From contig NC_014720.1 in assembly GCF_000166775.1 (NCBI RefSeq), positions 2,102,501 through 2,166,500 on the forward strand: DNA of 64,000 nt, written 5' to 3'. The DNA is from Caldicellulosiruptor kronotskyensis 2002 (GTDB lineage Bacteria > Bacillota > Thermoanaerobacteria > Caldicellulosiruptorales > Caldicellulosiruptoraceae). Within the stretch, counting starts at the first letter, position 1; the number at the start of each line of letters is the position of its first letter. The position numbers and the translations under genes are program-made. Below the pieces are notes generated by a model, which was not told the DNA's origin, did not search any database, and saw only the letters and a program-made list of their open reading frames with translations. Positions 47,022-55,429 of the stretch are shown here, one piece after another.

Positions 47022-48305
47022 TCAAAAGCAAACGTAAAAAGAAGTTCCAAAAAGGTCTATATATTCAAAAATGGCTGTACAAGCAAAATCAATGTTAAAA
47101 TTATTTATGAACACAACTGTCACCCATGCAATTACATTAAATAGTTTTGAATTCACATACTCACCCATGATTTCTTTGTCGTTTGTAAGCTTGAGCATGT
47201 AAATGAGAATTATTGGAAGTAAAATTCCATTTATCTCCTGAGCAACTATCATTAGTTTTATCAAAGGTATATTTGGAAGCAAAATTATTCCTGCCCCTAT
47301 GACAATAAAAAGAAGTATTATTCCATAAAATACAGGTGCTTCTTTGAACTTCTTGTCAAGTCCATTTTCAAAACCAAATGCCTCAGTTATAGCATATGCC
47401 GTTGAAAGTGGCAGAATATGTGCACCTAAAAGTGATGCACCAAAAAGCCCTATCGCAAAAAGGCTTGATGCATACTTCCCTGCAAACGGCTCCAAGGCTT
47501 TTGCCGCATCTTCTGCTGTTTCAATGTTAATGCCATGTTTGTAAAGTGTAGCTGCTGTTGCAACAACTATGAAAAACGCAATAAAGTCTGTCCAGAAGGC
47601 TCCCAAAAAGACATCCCATCGCTGGTACTTAAGGTTCTTAACATCAACCCCTTTATCCACAACAGAGGACTGCAAGTAAAACTGCATCCATGGCGTTATC
47701 GTGGTACCTATCATAGCAATAAATATCAATACAAAACTGGGCTCAAAACTAAATGAAGGTACAAATGTGTTTTTGAACACCTCTTTCCAGTCTGGTTTAG
47801 CTAAAAATCCTGAAATTATATAGCTGATATAAATTACCATAAGACCTAAAAAGAACTTTTCAGTTTTTTTATATGACCCTTTGTTAATAATATACCAAAC
47901 AAAAATAGCAGTAAGAGGAACAGAGATATATTTTGATATACCAAATATTTCAAGGCTTGCTGCAATTCCTGCAAACTCTCCAACTGTTGTTGTAAAGTTG
48001 GCAATCAAAAGGGTCACCATTGCAAAAAATGTCATTTTCACACCAAAGTTTTCCCTGATAAGGTCAGAAAGTCCCTTGCCAGTTACAACACCCATTCGTG
48101 CTGCCATTTCTTGAATTACTGCCAAGCTTATAGTTATCAGAAAAAGTCCCCACAGCATCTTGTAACCAAACATGGAACCTACCATTGCATATGTTGCAAT
48201 ACCCGATGCATCATTGTCAGCTGTTGCAGTCACAAGTCCTGGCCCAATTACACTTAAAATTAAAAGAATATTTCTTAGTCTGGTGCTTCTCGTTGTCTGT
48301 GCCAT
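47022..48305 (-). CDS. Nramp-related divalent metal transporter, probably magnesium type
   Basis: 427 residues with 11 hydrophobic helices of the SLC11/Nramp fold. The helix 1 DPGN motif of canonical Mn/Fe transporters is replaced by DASG (Asp32-Gly35). The helix 6 MPH motif is replaced by TPW (Thr204-Trp206, in IGTTITPWMQFY). Loss of the metal-coordinating Met and His argues against transition metal selectivity. The gene lies behind an M-box riboswitch and a PRC/MgtE-N/CBS gene, so Mg2+ is the best-supported substrate. Spacing to the upstream gene is 33 nt. Confidence 0.8.
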   Translation of the reverse strand: MAQTTRSTRLRNILLILSVIGPGLVTATADNDASGIATYAMVGSMFGYKMLWGLFLITISLAVIQEMAARMGVVTGKGLSDLIRENFGVKMTFFAMVTLLIANFTTTVGEFAGIAASLEIFGISKYISVPLTAIFVWYIINKGSYKKTEKFFLGLMVIYISYIISGFLAKPDWKEVFKNTFVPSFSFEPSFVLIFIAMIGTTITPWMQFYLQSSVVDKGVDVKNLKYQRWDVFLGAFWTDFIAFFIVVATAATLYKHGINIETAEDAAKALEPFAGKYASSLFAIGLFGASLLGAHILPLSTAYAITEAFGFENGLDKKFKEAPVFYGIILLFIVIGAGIILLPNIPLIKLMIVAQEINGILLPIILIYMLKLTNDKEIMGEYVNSKLFNVIAWVTVVFINNFNIDFACTAIFEYIDLFGTSFYVCF

Positions 48306-48338
48306 CTTTTCATCACCTCTTTAGTATCAACCTATTAT

Positions 48339-49592
48339 CTACAGCAGCAGTTTTCTTTTCATCTTTAACAGTTCGTATACAATGTCGTTTATAATGACAA
48401 CTCCTATAAGTTTTTTGCTCTCATTCACAACAGGCACAGCAAGAAGACTATATTTTGAAATAATCTCAACAAGAGAATTAACATTATCAGTATCCTTTAC
48501 ACAAACCACATCCCTGTTCATTATCTCATAAAGCGGTGTTTGAGGCTCAGAGATTACCAAGTCGCGCAAAGATACAACTCCGCAAAGCCTTTCATCATTG
48601 TCAACAACATACAGGTAATAAATCTCGTCTGGTTCAGGTTTCAAGCGTCTTAGCTCCTCTATTGTCTGCTCAACTGTGAAATGTGTCTTGAACGCGATAA
48701 AATCAGTTGTCATTATTGCACCAACACTGTTTTCTGGATATTCCATAAGTTCTTTGACTTCTTCTGATGCTTCCTTTTCCATTTCGTTTAAAAGTTCTTC
48801 TGCTCTTTCCTCTTTTATCTCGTCTAAAATATCTGCAACCTCATCAGCCGGCATTTTCTCAAGTACATCCGCTGCCTTTTCAACAGGAAGACTCTCTAAA
48901 ACATTTCTCTGTGCTTCAACCTCAAGCTCTTCCAAAACATCTGCAGCCTTTTCCTCATCCAGAGTCGAAAATATATAAGCTTGCGTCTTTTTGTCAAGTT
49001 CTTCAATGATGTCTGCCAAATCCGAAGGATGCAAGGTGGCAAGCTTTGAATATGTGGTTGAAAGCTTTAAATCAAGCCTTGGCGATGCAAGCGGCTGTAC
49101 ATCGTCCCACAAAATAAGCCGCGAAGGAATGTTTTTACCAAGAGGTTTTAAGACTTTTTTCAGGGGCTTTGCAAGACCAAGCCTTCTCAAAAGTCCTTCA
49201 AGACCAATATCTACAGCTATTACATAAACACCTGTAGAAAGTACTGCAAGTCTTATATCATTTACCCTCACAACTTTTCTGCCATTCATATCAACAATCT
49301 GCTTGTCAAGTATATGACGAACAAGCATAATGGTGTCTTCTTTTTTCACATCGATTGGCTTTAAGTTCCTTGTTTCAATCACGTATTGCCCTTTTTCCTT
49401 GTAGATTATGAAAAACGAAAAATCAACAATTTGAGTTTGACCGCCACTTTTTACCTTTGCAGCAATTACTTTGGGTCTTATATAACTTGCATCAACAACC
49501 AAGTCTAAAAGCCTTCCCACAACCTTCTTTTCTTCTGAAAAGACCTTGTTGCCGATTACTCTGCTAAGATAAAAGCTTGTGACGTTTGGCAT
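48339..49592 (-). CDS. soluble PRC-barrel/MgtE-N/CBS protein
   Basis: 417 residues without transmembrane helices. The N-terminal part (about 1-170) holds two PRC-barrel-like repeats (RVIGNKVFSEEKKVVGRLLDL, LDKQIVDMNGRKVVRVNDIRL). An MgtE-N superhelical domain follows (about 190-270; LHPSDLADIIEELDKK, EEKAADVLEEL, ADEVADILDEI), then two CBS domains (about 280-400). This is the cytosolic sensor part of MgtE without its channel. It probably gates or regulates the Nramp-like transporter encoded next. The ATG is at the end of a GGAGGGG ribosome site that is itself part of an RNA switch. Confidence 0.85.
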   Translation of the reverse strand: MPNVTSFYLSRVIGNKVFSEEKKVVGRLLDLVVDASYIRPKVIAAKVKSGGQTQIVDFSFFIIYKEKGQYVIETRNLKPIDVKKEDTIMLVRHILDKQIVDMNGRKVVRVNDIRLAVLSTGVYVIAVDIGLEGLLRRLGLAKPLKKVLKPLGKNIPSRLILWDDVQPLASPRLDLKLSTTYSKLATLHPSDLADIIEELDKKTQAYIFSTLDEEKAADVLEELEVEAQRNVLESLPVEKAADVLEKMPADEVADILDEIKEERAEELLNEMEKEASEEVKELMEYPENSVGAIMTTDFIAFKTHFTVEQTIEELRRLKPEPDEIYYLYVVDNDERLCGVVSLRDLVISEPQTPLYEIMNRDVVCVKDTDNVNSLVEIISKYSLLAVPVVNESKKLIGVVIINDIVYELLKMKRKLLL

Positions 49593-49593
49593 T

Positions 49594-49727
49594 TTAGCAC
49601 CCCTCCTTTTTTGAATTTTTTTGTGTCATTTGGTGGAGGGGTGCTAAAAGCCTTTAAAATCTATTTGCAAGAAGGTGCATTTATTCCTTCTTCTTTTCAA
49701 AACAGAGAAAAATTAGCACCCCTCCAC
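49594..49727 (-). promoter_or_regulatory. putative translational switch: duplicated ribosome site and anti-site
   Basis: Three elements on the minus transcript. (1) GTGGAGGGGTGCTAA at 49713-49727. (2) TTTTAGCACCCCTCCACC at 49632-49649. (3) The real ribosome site GGAGGGGTGCTAA at 49594-49606, just before the ATG. Element 2 can pair perfectly with 1 (15 bp) or with 3 (15 bp including the A of the start codon). Pairing 2:3 hides the start; pairing 1:2 frees it. The loop of 1:2 holds another small hairpin (AAGAAGG/CCTTCTT). Confidence 0.65.
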
Positions 49728-49863
49728 ATTCCAAAGTACAATTGCTTTTTGTTGTCCAATCCTGCTTACTCACAGGACCAGAGTCCATCTTTTCTCTCAA
49801 CTCCTTCTTTAAGAAGAATTTTTGCAATAGCAAAATTTTATACATTGATATTAGAAACAAAAA

Positions 49864-49901
49864 GTGCTTTCACCCAAAGCTTAAAAACGAGGTGAAAGCA
49901 C
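49864..49901 (-). terminator. M-box expression-platform terminator
   Basis: GTGCTTTCACC pairs with GGTGAAAGCAC (11 bp), then TTTTTG on the minus strand. It is placed directly after the M-box, as expected for Mg2+-triggered termination. Confidence 0.85.
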
Positions 49902-49917
49902 ACTTTACGCCCTTTTA

Positions 49918-50074
49918 AAGCTACCTCGTACAAGCTTTGGCACTACACGGCATAAAAAGCTGCATTAGGTTATGCCTTGGTTTCGGCAAAACCTGTTCAC
50001 CAGCTCAGATTGTCTCCAATCTTTCGCGGCAGCAGCCTATATCCCTGTAGGAGCCTCGCCTACCGAGATATCTT
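49918..50074 (-). ncRNA. M-box (ykoK) Mg2+ riboswitch
   Basis: The minus strand carries the conserved M-box core: GGTAGGCGAGGCTCCTAC, GCTGCTGCC, GGAGACAATCTGAG, ACAGGTTTTGCCGAAACC, AAGGCATAACCTAA, and a closing GTAGTGCCAAAGCT...ACGAGG. P1 pairs 50064-50074 with 49918-49928. High Mg2+ should stabilise it and favour the downstream terminator. It controls the MgtE-N/CBS and Nramp-like genes. Confidence 0.95.
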
Positions 50075-50098
50075 GCAATATTTATTTTTTCAACTTCT

Positions 50099-50126
50099 AT
50101 TTTAGCACAATTTTTTCATTTTTCAA
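50099..50126 (-). promoter_or_regulatory. promoter of the magnesium operon
   Basis: TTGAAA (50121-50126), 16-nt spacer, TAAAAT (50099-50104), 25 nt ahead of the M-box. Confidence 0.6.
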
Positions 50127-50177
50127 GCCTTTTTCGGCAAAAATCATATGTTTTCTGGGCAATTTTTTTAAATTTCT

Positions 50178-51659
50178 TCAATTATCTCTTATTTTCTCTA
50201 ATATAAAATCAAACATCTTGTCTTTTTCTATCACATCGGGATGCAAAATCGGTTTTGCAAGAAGACTTTTAATCCCATCCGGGATCTCAACACCTGTCTT
50301 TGCATACAAAATCTCTACCGCTTCAAACGGGTCAATATTATTATATTCACCATCAAACAAAGCGTTCAAAACATCTTTTGCAAACTTGTAAGGATTTGCA
50401 GTTTGAAGTACAACCGTTTTTGTACTATCAAACGTCTGCTTCTGGTATTTTCTGTAAACATCAAACCCAACAGCAGAGTGCGGGTCAATAAGATAGTCAT
50501 ACTCGCGGTAAATAATCTTTATACTACTTCTTGTCTGGTCATCTGTGGAAAAATCACCCCAGAAACTTTCCTGAATCTCTTTTAAAACTTCTTCTTCAAC
50601 TTTGAAATACCCCTCACTTTTTAAATCCATCATGTATTTTTTTACTCTTTCTGATTCTTTTGTTATTAAATATAATAACCTTTCTAAATTACTTGCAACA
50701 AGAATATCCATTGAAGGTGAAATTGTTTTGTAAAACTCTCTTCTTCTATCATATAAGCCTGTCCTGACAAAATCAGCAACCACACTGTTTATGTTTGAAG
50801 CAACAATCAACTTATTTATAGGAACTCCCATAAGTTTAGCAATAAAACCTGCCAATATATTGCCAAAATTGCCTGTCGGAACAACAAAGTTTATCTTTTC
50901 ACCTTCAGATATATCACCAGCTTTTAAAAGCACCAGATAGCTCCAGATATAGTATACAATCTGTGGAAGAAGCCTACCAAAATTTATTGAGTTCGCAGAC
51001 GTAAAGAAAAACCCCAGATTTTCAATTTCATCTATGCATTTTTTGCTTGTGAAAATCTCTTTCACGCCAGATTGGGCATCGTCAAAATTGCCTTTTATCC
51101 CAGCAACAAAAGTGTTTCTGCCTTCCTGAGTGGTCATCTGTCTTTTCTGAACCTCTGACACACCCTCAGATGGATAAAACACAACTATCTTTGTTCTATC
51201 AACATCCTTAAACCCTTCCAAGGCAGCTTTGCCAGTATCGCCTGACGTTGCAACAAGTATGAGTGCCTGTTTGTAAAAACTTGGCATTGATTTTAGTAAA
51301 AGATGAGGTAGCACCTGTAAAGCAACATCTTTGAAAGCGTATGTCGGACCGTGCCAAAGTTCAAGTGCAAAAAGGCTACTGTCAAGCTTTTTTAAAACAA
51401 CAACATCTTTTGTGTCAAACTTGCCATTACTATATGACTTGTCAATGCAATCAATAATCTCTTCATTTGTAAAATCAGTAAGATAGAGCTCAAATATATA
51501 TTTTGCAAGATTTGCGTAAGATTCTATATTTTTTATTTTACTTAAGTCAAGATGAGGTATGAAAACAGGGGTGTAAAGTCCCCCATCCTCGGCTATCCCC
51601 CTGTAAATAGCCTCTTTTGCTTTAACCTCTTTATTACCTCTTGTACTTATATAACGCAT
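50178..51659 (-). CDS. thrC: threonine synthase
   Basis: 493 residues, the long form. Pyridoxal-phosphate enzyme converting O-phosphohomoserine to threonine. The PLP lysine lies in GPTYAFKDVALQ; ATSGDTGKAALEGF binds phosphate, and PTGNFGNILAGF holds the cofactor ring. The N-terminus MRYISTRGNKEVKAKEAIYRGIAEDGGLY is typical. Alone between rex and the Mg locus, with 17 nt to rex. Confidence 0.97.
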   Translation of the reverse strand: MRYISTRGNKEVKAKEAIYRGIAEDGGLYTPVFIPHLDLSKIKNIESYANLAKYIFELYLTDFTNEEIIDCIDKSYSNGKFDTKDVVVLKKLDSSLFALELWHGPTYAFKDVALQVLPHLLLKSMPSFYKQALILVATSGDTGKAALEGFKDVDRTKIVVFYPSEGVSEVQKRQMTTQEGRNTFVAGIKGNFDDAQSGVKEIFTSKKCIDEIENLGFFFTSANSINFGRLLPQIVYYIWSYLVLLKAGDISEGEKINFVVPTGNFGNILAGFIAKLMGVPINKLIVASNINSVVADFVRTGLYDRRREFYKTISPSMDILVASNLERLLYLITKESERVKKYMMDLKSEGYFKVEEEVLKEIQESFWGDFSTDDQTRSSIKIIYREYDYLIDPHSAVGFDVYRKYQKQTFDSTKTVVLQTANPYKFAKDVLNALFDGEYNNIDPFEAVEILYAKTGVEIPDGIKSLLAKPILHPDVIEKDKMFDFILEKIRDN

Positions 51660-51676
51660 TCATTTCACCTCAAGTC

Positions 51677-52330
51677 TTACTTTATTTTCTCTTTTTCAAG
51701 AAGTTTTTCATTTAGCTTATACGATAGTACCATCAGACTGTCAATCAGATGTACATTCTCAACAACCACATCACCTTTTACTTCAATCTCTTTTGCAGTA
51801 AAATTCCAAATACCCTTAATCCCACCTTCAACCATTATATCTGCAACCTCTTGTGCAACATCTGCTGGCACACACAGAACACCTATGTCAACATCATTCT
51901 TTTTGATAAAATCTTTAAGCTTGTCAATATGTTCAATCTTTATATCACGAATAGTTTTCCCTACCTTTTGGGGGTCAATGTCAAATAGCCCGACGAGCCT
52001 GAAACCCTTTTTATAAAAGTTAGCATAATTTGCCAATGCCTGTCCAAGGTTACCTACTCCAACAATAACCATTTTAAAATTTCTGTCAAGCCCCAAAATT
52101 TTTACAAGATTCTCATAAAGAACCTGTGTGCTGTAACCATATCCTTGCTGACCAAACCCGCCAAAATTGTTAAAATCTTGCCTTACCTGAGAGGCTGTAT
52201 AACCCATTCTCTGGCTTAGTTCTGATGATGATATTCTCAAAACATCATGGTTTAAAAGGTCTTCAACATACCGAAGATACCTCGGCAACCTTCTTATAAC
52301 CGCAAGTGAGATGTTCTTTTTTTTGAACAA
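51677..52330 (-). CDS. rex: redox-sensing transcriptional repressor Rex
   Basis: 217 residues. Senses the NADH/NAD+ ratio and represses fermentation genes when NADH is low. N-terminal winged helix (RRLPRYLRYVEDLL, SSELSQRMGYTASQVRQDF, GGFGQQGYGY), then a Rossmann domain with GVGNLGQALANY and LCVPADVAQEVAD. Followed by thrC. Confidence 0.97.
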   Translation of the reverse strand: MFKKKNISLAVIRRLPRYLRYVEDLLNHDVLRISSSELSQRMGYTASQVRQDFNNFGGFGQQGYGYSTQVLYENLVKILGLDRNFKMVIVGVGNLGQALANYANFYKKGFRLVGLFDIDPQKVGKTIRDIKIEHIDKLKDFIKKNDVDIGVLCVPADVAQEVADIMVEGGIKGIWNFTAKEIEVKGDVVVENVHLIDSLMVLSYKLNEKLLEKEKIK

Positions 52331-52387
52331 CTTTTCTCCCCCTTATCTTCTTTTGATATTTTTTTGACATACTTTTTCTAAATTAAA

Positions 52388-52413
52388 AGCCTGTTTCAAT
52401 TTTAAAACAGGCT
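52388..52413 (-). terminator. terminator of the S1/divIC operon
   Basis: AGCCTGTTT (52388-52396) pairs with AAACAGGCT (52405-52413), followed on the minus strand by TTTAATTT. Confidence 0.75.
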
Positions 52414-52414
52414 G

Positions 52415-52777
52415 TTATCTTCTTTTTCCGTCATATCGTTTATTATACTCGCTAAGCTTTTGATTACTATCTTTTAAAAACTTTGAAAGTTTTGCTTCAA
52501 AATCATCTTTAGACCTCTTTTTTTCATTTTCTCTTTTTGCTGTTTCATTTACTCTCTTTATTGACAGACTAATTTTACCATCTTCTTTTACATTAATAAC
52601 CTTTACTTTAACAGTTTGATTTTCTTTCAAATACTTTTTAATATCTTCAACATACTCGTATGCCACTTCTGAGATATGAACAAGCCCAACTTTTCCGCTT
52701 GGAAGCTCAACAAACGCACCAAACTGTGTTATGCCCTTTACAATACCTTCTAATATTTGACCTCTTTTGATTGACAC
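52415..52777 (-). CDS. S1 RNA-binding domain protein (YabR-like)
   Basis: 120 residues. One S1 domain (about 5-75: GQILEGIVKGITQFGAFVELPSGKVGLVHISEVA), then a basic tail (KRENEKKRSKDDFEAKLSKFL). Related to YabR and GSP13; binds RNA, possibly at the ribosome. The gene order yabP-yabQ-divIC-yabR is that of Bacillus, supporting the name. Confidence 0.88.
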   Translation of the reverse strand: MSIKRGQILEGIVKGITQFGAFVELPSGKVGLVHISEVAYEYVEDIKKYLKENQTVKVKVINVKEDGKISLSIKRVNETAKRENEKKRSKDDFEAKLSKFLKDSNQKLSEYNKRYDGKRR

Positions 52778-52790
52778 AAAATAGCCTCCT

Positions 52791-53141
52791 CTACTCCTTT
52801 TTCTTTTTGTTTTTATCTATGAACACAATCTCATCCTTGCCAACAAGACCAAGCTTTTCCCTGGCTACTTGCTGAATATAGTCTTTTGTACCAACATACT
52901 GCGCAAGTCTCCTTAGATATTCATTTTCTTTTTTGACTTTTTCTATCTGAGAAATAACTTCCCTCTGCTGAGCCTTTACCTGTTTTAAAATCATTTGCTG
53001 CTTAAAAACTGTAGTAGCAGAATATACAAAAAAGGCTATTACAAATATAAGCACAAAAATTCTCTTGAGAACTTTAAATAATTTTTTCACGGCTTGTCTT
53101 CCTTTTTGGAAACTCTCAAAAGTGTAGTTATATTCTATCAC
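52791..53141 (-). CDS. divIC: septum formation initiator, DivIC/FtsB-like
   Basis: 116 residues as drawn; a GTG at 53090 with AGGAAG upstream would give 99 and is the better start. One transmembrane helix (VLKRIFVLIFVIAFFVYSATT), then a coiled coil (QREVISQIEKVKKENEYLRR) and a short conserved tail (DYIQQVAREKLGLVGKDEIVF). Bitopic division protein that joins FtsL and DivIB at the septum. Confidence 0.88.
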   Translation of the reverse strand: MIEYNYTFESFQKGRQAVKKLFKVLKRIFVLIFVIAFFVYSATTVFKQQMILKQVKAQQREVISQIEKVKKENEYLRRLAQYVGTKDYIQQVAREKLGLVGKDEIVFIDKNKKKKE

Positions 53142-53144
53142 AAT

Positions 53145-53465
53145 TCATCTTTTATTAAAAGATAAAACTTTGTTCACCTTTTTTAAAAATCCTTTATAAA
53201 GAGGCGAAATTGTATTTTTATAAACATAAATACCGCAAGCTATTGATAAAAAGGTGTACCATTTGAGAGTATAAAAATTTATAAACATAAGACCTGCTAT
53301 TAATACTGCTGTGGATAAAATTGAAGATATAAAAAATAAAATTTCTCTGGTTCGGCGCTTCAATATTCTTTTGAAAAAGAATGAATCAAATACAATTCCT
53401 ACTGCAAACCCAAGAAAAAAACAGCTTGTAAAATCAGAAATTTGACTAAATATGCTTTTTGGCAA
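53145..53465 (-). CDS. yabQ: spore cortex protein YabQ-like
   Basis: 106 residues from TTG 53465, behind AGGAG with a 7-nt spacer; the longer in-frame start at 53531 would overlap yabP. Membrane protein with helices in SCFFLGFAVGIVFDSFFF, ILFFISSILSTAVLIAGLMF and WYTFLSIACGIYVY, as in YabQ, needed for cortex formation in Bacillus. Sits between yabP and divIC as in Bacillus. Confidence 0.82.
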   Translation of the reverse strand: MPKSIFSQISDFTSCFFLGFAVGIVFDSFFFKRILKRRTREILFFISSILSTAVLIAGLMFINFYTLKWYTFLSIACGIYVYKNTISPLYKGFLKKVNKVLSFNKR

Positions 53466-53478
53466 TCTTTTTCTCCTC

Positions 53479-53760
53479 TCATTTAAATAGTCGCGAAAAC
53501 AGTCCTTTTTTTGGACTTTCCCCATACTCAAGTGAATAAATCTGTCCTTCTATGAATACCTCACCTGTCTCTGTATTTATTTTATTTATTCTAAGGTCAA
53601 ACCCTTTTATTACAAGCAACTCATCATTGACAATCAAGATGATATTGTTCTCATCAAAGCTCTCAACATCATCAACACCATTTATTGTTATCTTTTCCCT
53701 GTTCTCGATAAGCACACTGTGAATTTTAGATTTTAGATTTTTTCTTTCATCCATTACCAT
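53479..53760 (-). CDS. yabP: YabP-family sporulation protein
   Basis: 93 residues (a second ATG two codons in is possible). YabP/YqfC domain: KITINGVDDVESFDENNIILIVN, then LLVIKGFDLRINKINTETGEVFIEG. In Bacillus it is made in the mother cell and is needed for normal spore morphogenesis. Followed by yabQ. Confidence 0.9.
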   Translation of the reverse strand: MVMDERKNLKSKIHSVLIENREKITINGVDDVESFDENNIILIVNDELLVIKGFDLRINKINTETGEVFIEGQIYSLEYGESPKKGLFSRLFK

Positions 53761-53848
53761 GTGGCATCCTTCAAAAATATTCTCAGCATCACAATAATTA
53801 CTATATTTCTTCCGACAGAAAATTATGTCAAAACCTATTTTGAAAATC

Positions 53849-54091
53849 TTATTCCATCATTTCATACATTGAACTTGCCAGATTCTTTTGGACCTTTTCA
53901 TCAACACTTGTCACTTTGCATCTGAAAACCCTGTCACCAAAGTGCACCTCAATGACATCTCCAACTTTAACATCTGTTGACGGTTTTGCTACTTTTCCGT
54001 TCACAAATACTCTTCCCGCTTCACATGCTTGCTGAGCCAAAGTCCTTCTTTTGATAATTCTCGACACTTTCAGATATTTGTCTATTCTCAT
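53849..54091 (-). CDS. rqcP: S4-domain ribosome quality-control protein RqcP (YabO)
   Basis: 80 residues, one S4 RNA-binding domain: MRIDKYLKVSRIIKRRTLAQQACEAGRVFVNG, then VGDVIEVHFG. The homologue binds stalled 50S subunits with RqcH and aids alanine tailing. Located beside yabP and hup as in Bacillus. Confidence 0.92.
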   Translation of the reverse strand: MRIDKYLKVSRIIKRRTLAQQACEAGRVFVNGKVAKPSTDVKVGDVIEVHFGDRVFRCKVTSVDEKVQKNLASSMYEMME

Positions 54092-54153
54092 TTTTTTAAG
54101 TCCCCACCTTCTTTGAGCCTTCTGAAAAAATCATAAAAGCGACGAAAAATTTA

Positions 54154-54182
54154 TGGCTGCAGCTAAAAAATGGCTGCAGCCA
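54154..54182 (-). terminator. terminator after hup
   Basis: TGGCTGCAGC (54154-54163) pairs with GCTGCAGCCA (54173-54182). Followed on the minus strand by ATAAATTTTT. Confidence 0.7.
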
Positions 54183-54242
54183 AATTAACAGCAAAAAACT
54201 TATATCCCTCTTATTTATAAACCCCTATTTCGACCAAAAAAG

Positions 54243-54518
54243 TTACTTTGCAACAGCATCTTTCAACATCTTACCTGCTTTGAACACAGGTACTTTTGTT
54301 GCTGGAATCTTTATCTCTTCTTGAGTTTGAGGATTTCTACCAACTCTTTCTGCCCTTTCTCTTACCTCAAATGAACCAAAACCAACGAGCTGAACCTTTT
54401 CCCCCTTAGAGAGTGCCTCTGTTACTGCATCTACAAACGCATTTAGTGCCTTTTCAGCATCCTTCTTTGTAAGACCGCTCTTCTCCGCCATTGCCGAAAT
54501 CAAATCTGTTTTGTTCAT
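54243..54518 (-). CDS. hup: DNA-binding protein HU
   Basis: 91 residues. Histone-like nucleoid protein: [28 protein letters not shown], the flexible arm [31 protein letters not shown], and a C-terminal helix. Full-length, with all family positions. Confidence 0.98.
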   Translation of the reverse strand: MNKTDLISAMAEKSGLTKKDAEKALNAFVDAVTEALSKGEKVQLVGFGSFEVRERAERVGRNPQTQEEIKIPATKVPVFKAGKMLKDAVAK

Positions 54519-54606
54519 TCTTTCTTACCTCCTCGCGTATTTTGTGATATTCTAAATATTTCTATTCTATATTTATATCAAAAATCCTTCTTTTTTCAAG
54601 CCTTTT

Positions 54607-55377
54607 CTAAACTTTTTTTGCCTCTTCCCAAAATTTGTCCATATCTTCAAGGGTCATTTCATTCAATATTTTGCCTTGTTTGAAGGCACTTTCCTCTATA
54701 TAAGAAAATCTGGTTATGAACTTCTTAACTGTTCTGTGCAAGGCTTCTTCAGGGTCAACATTAAAAAACCTTGCTATATTTACAACTGCAAAAAGAATAT
54801 CTCCAATTTCCTCTTCTATTTTCTCCTTTTTTTCATTTTTCGACAGACACTCTTTCAGTTCTTTAAGCTCTTCATATACCTTATTTAAAGCTCCCTCATA
54901 ACTTTCCCAATCAAAGCCTACTTTAGCCGCTTTCTCTTGAACTTTATAACTTCTCATAAGAGCTGGAAGATGTTTTGGAATTCTTTTCATACTATCTGTC
55001 ACAGTTTCAATTTCTTTTTCATTGTTTTTGACTTTATCCCAGTTTAGAAGAACCTCTTCAGCGGTTGAAAAGCTGTCGCTACCGAATACATGTGTATGCC
55101 TTCTCTTCATCTTCTGGCAGATGTCATAAATAACCTCGTATATATCAAATCTACCATTTTCCTGTGCAATTTTGGCATGAAACACTACCTGTAAAAGCAG
55201 GTCTCCAAGTTCCTCTTTAAGTTTTGTAAAGTCTTTCTCGTCTATGGCTTCAATAACCTCATATGTCTCTTCGATCAGGTATTTTTTAAGACTTTCATGT
55301 GTCTGCTGTTTATCCCACGGACATTTGCTCCTTAGTATGTCCATTATTTCTACAAGTTCCTCAAAACTTGCTTTCAT
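54607..55377 (-). CDS. mazG: nucleoside triphosphate pyrophosphohydrolase MazG
   Basis: 256 residues, two MazG domains. First: RSKCPWDKQQTHESLKKYLIEETYEVIEAI and ELGDLLLQVVFHAKIAQE. Second: LKELKECLSKNEKKEKIEEEIGDILFAVVNIAR. Metal ligands (EExxE...ExxD) are intact in both. Hydrolyses non-canonical nucleoside triphosphates. Precedes hup as in Bacillus. Confidence 0.96.
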   Translation of the reverse strand: MKASFEELVEIMDILRSKCPWDKQQTHESLKKYLIEETYEVIEAIDEKDFTKLKEELGDLLLQVVFHAKIAQENGRFDIYEVIYDICQKMKRRHTHVFGSDSFSTAEEVLLNWDKVKNNEKEIETVTDSMKRIPKHLPALMRSYKVQEKAAKVGFDWESYEGALNKVYEELKELKECLSKNEKKEKIEEEIGDILFAVVNIARFFNVDPEEALHRTVKKFITRFSYIEESAFKQGKILNEMTLEDMDKFWEEAKKV

Positions 55378-55429
55378 CTTCCGACCTCTCCTGCACCAGA
55401 TTTTTATAAGCTATATTATACCACTATTT

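Noticed and set aside
46776-47144. 122-codon plus-strand frame
   Set aside because: It runs through a terminator and the 3' end of the Nramp-like gene in antisense; no ribosome site.
49611-49895. 94-codon plus-strand frame in the Mg leader
   Set aside because: It lies on the strand opposite the riboswitch transcript and covers the expression platform; no ribosome site.
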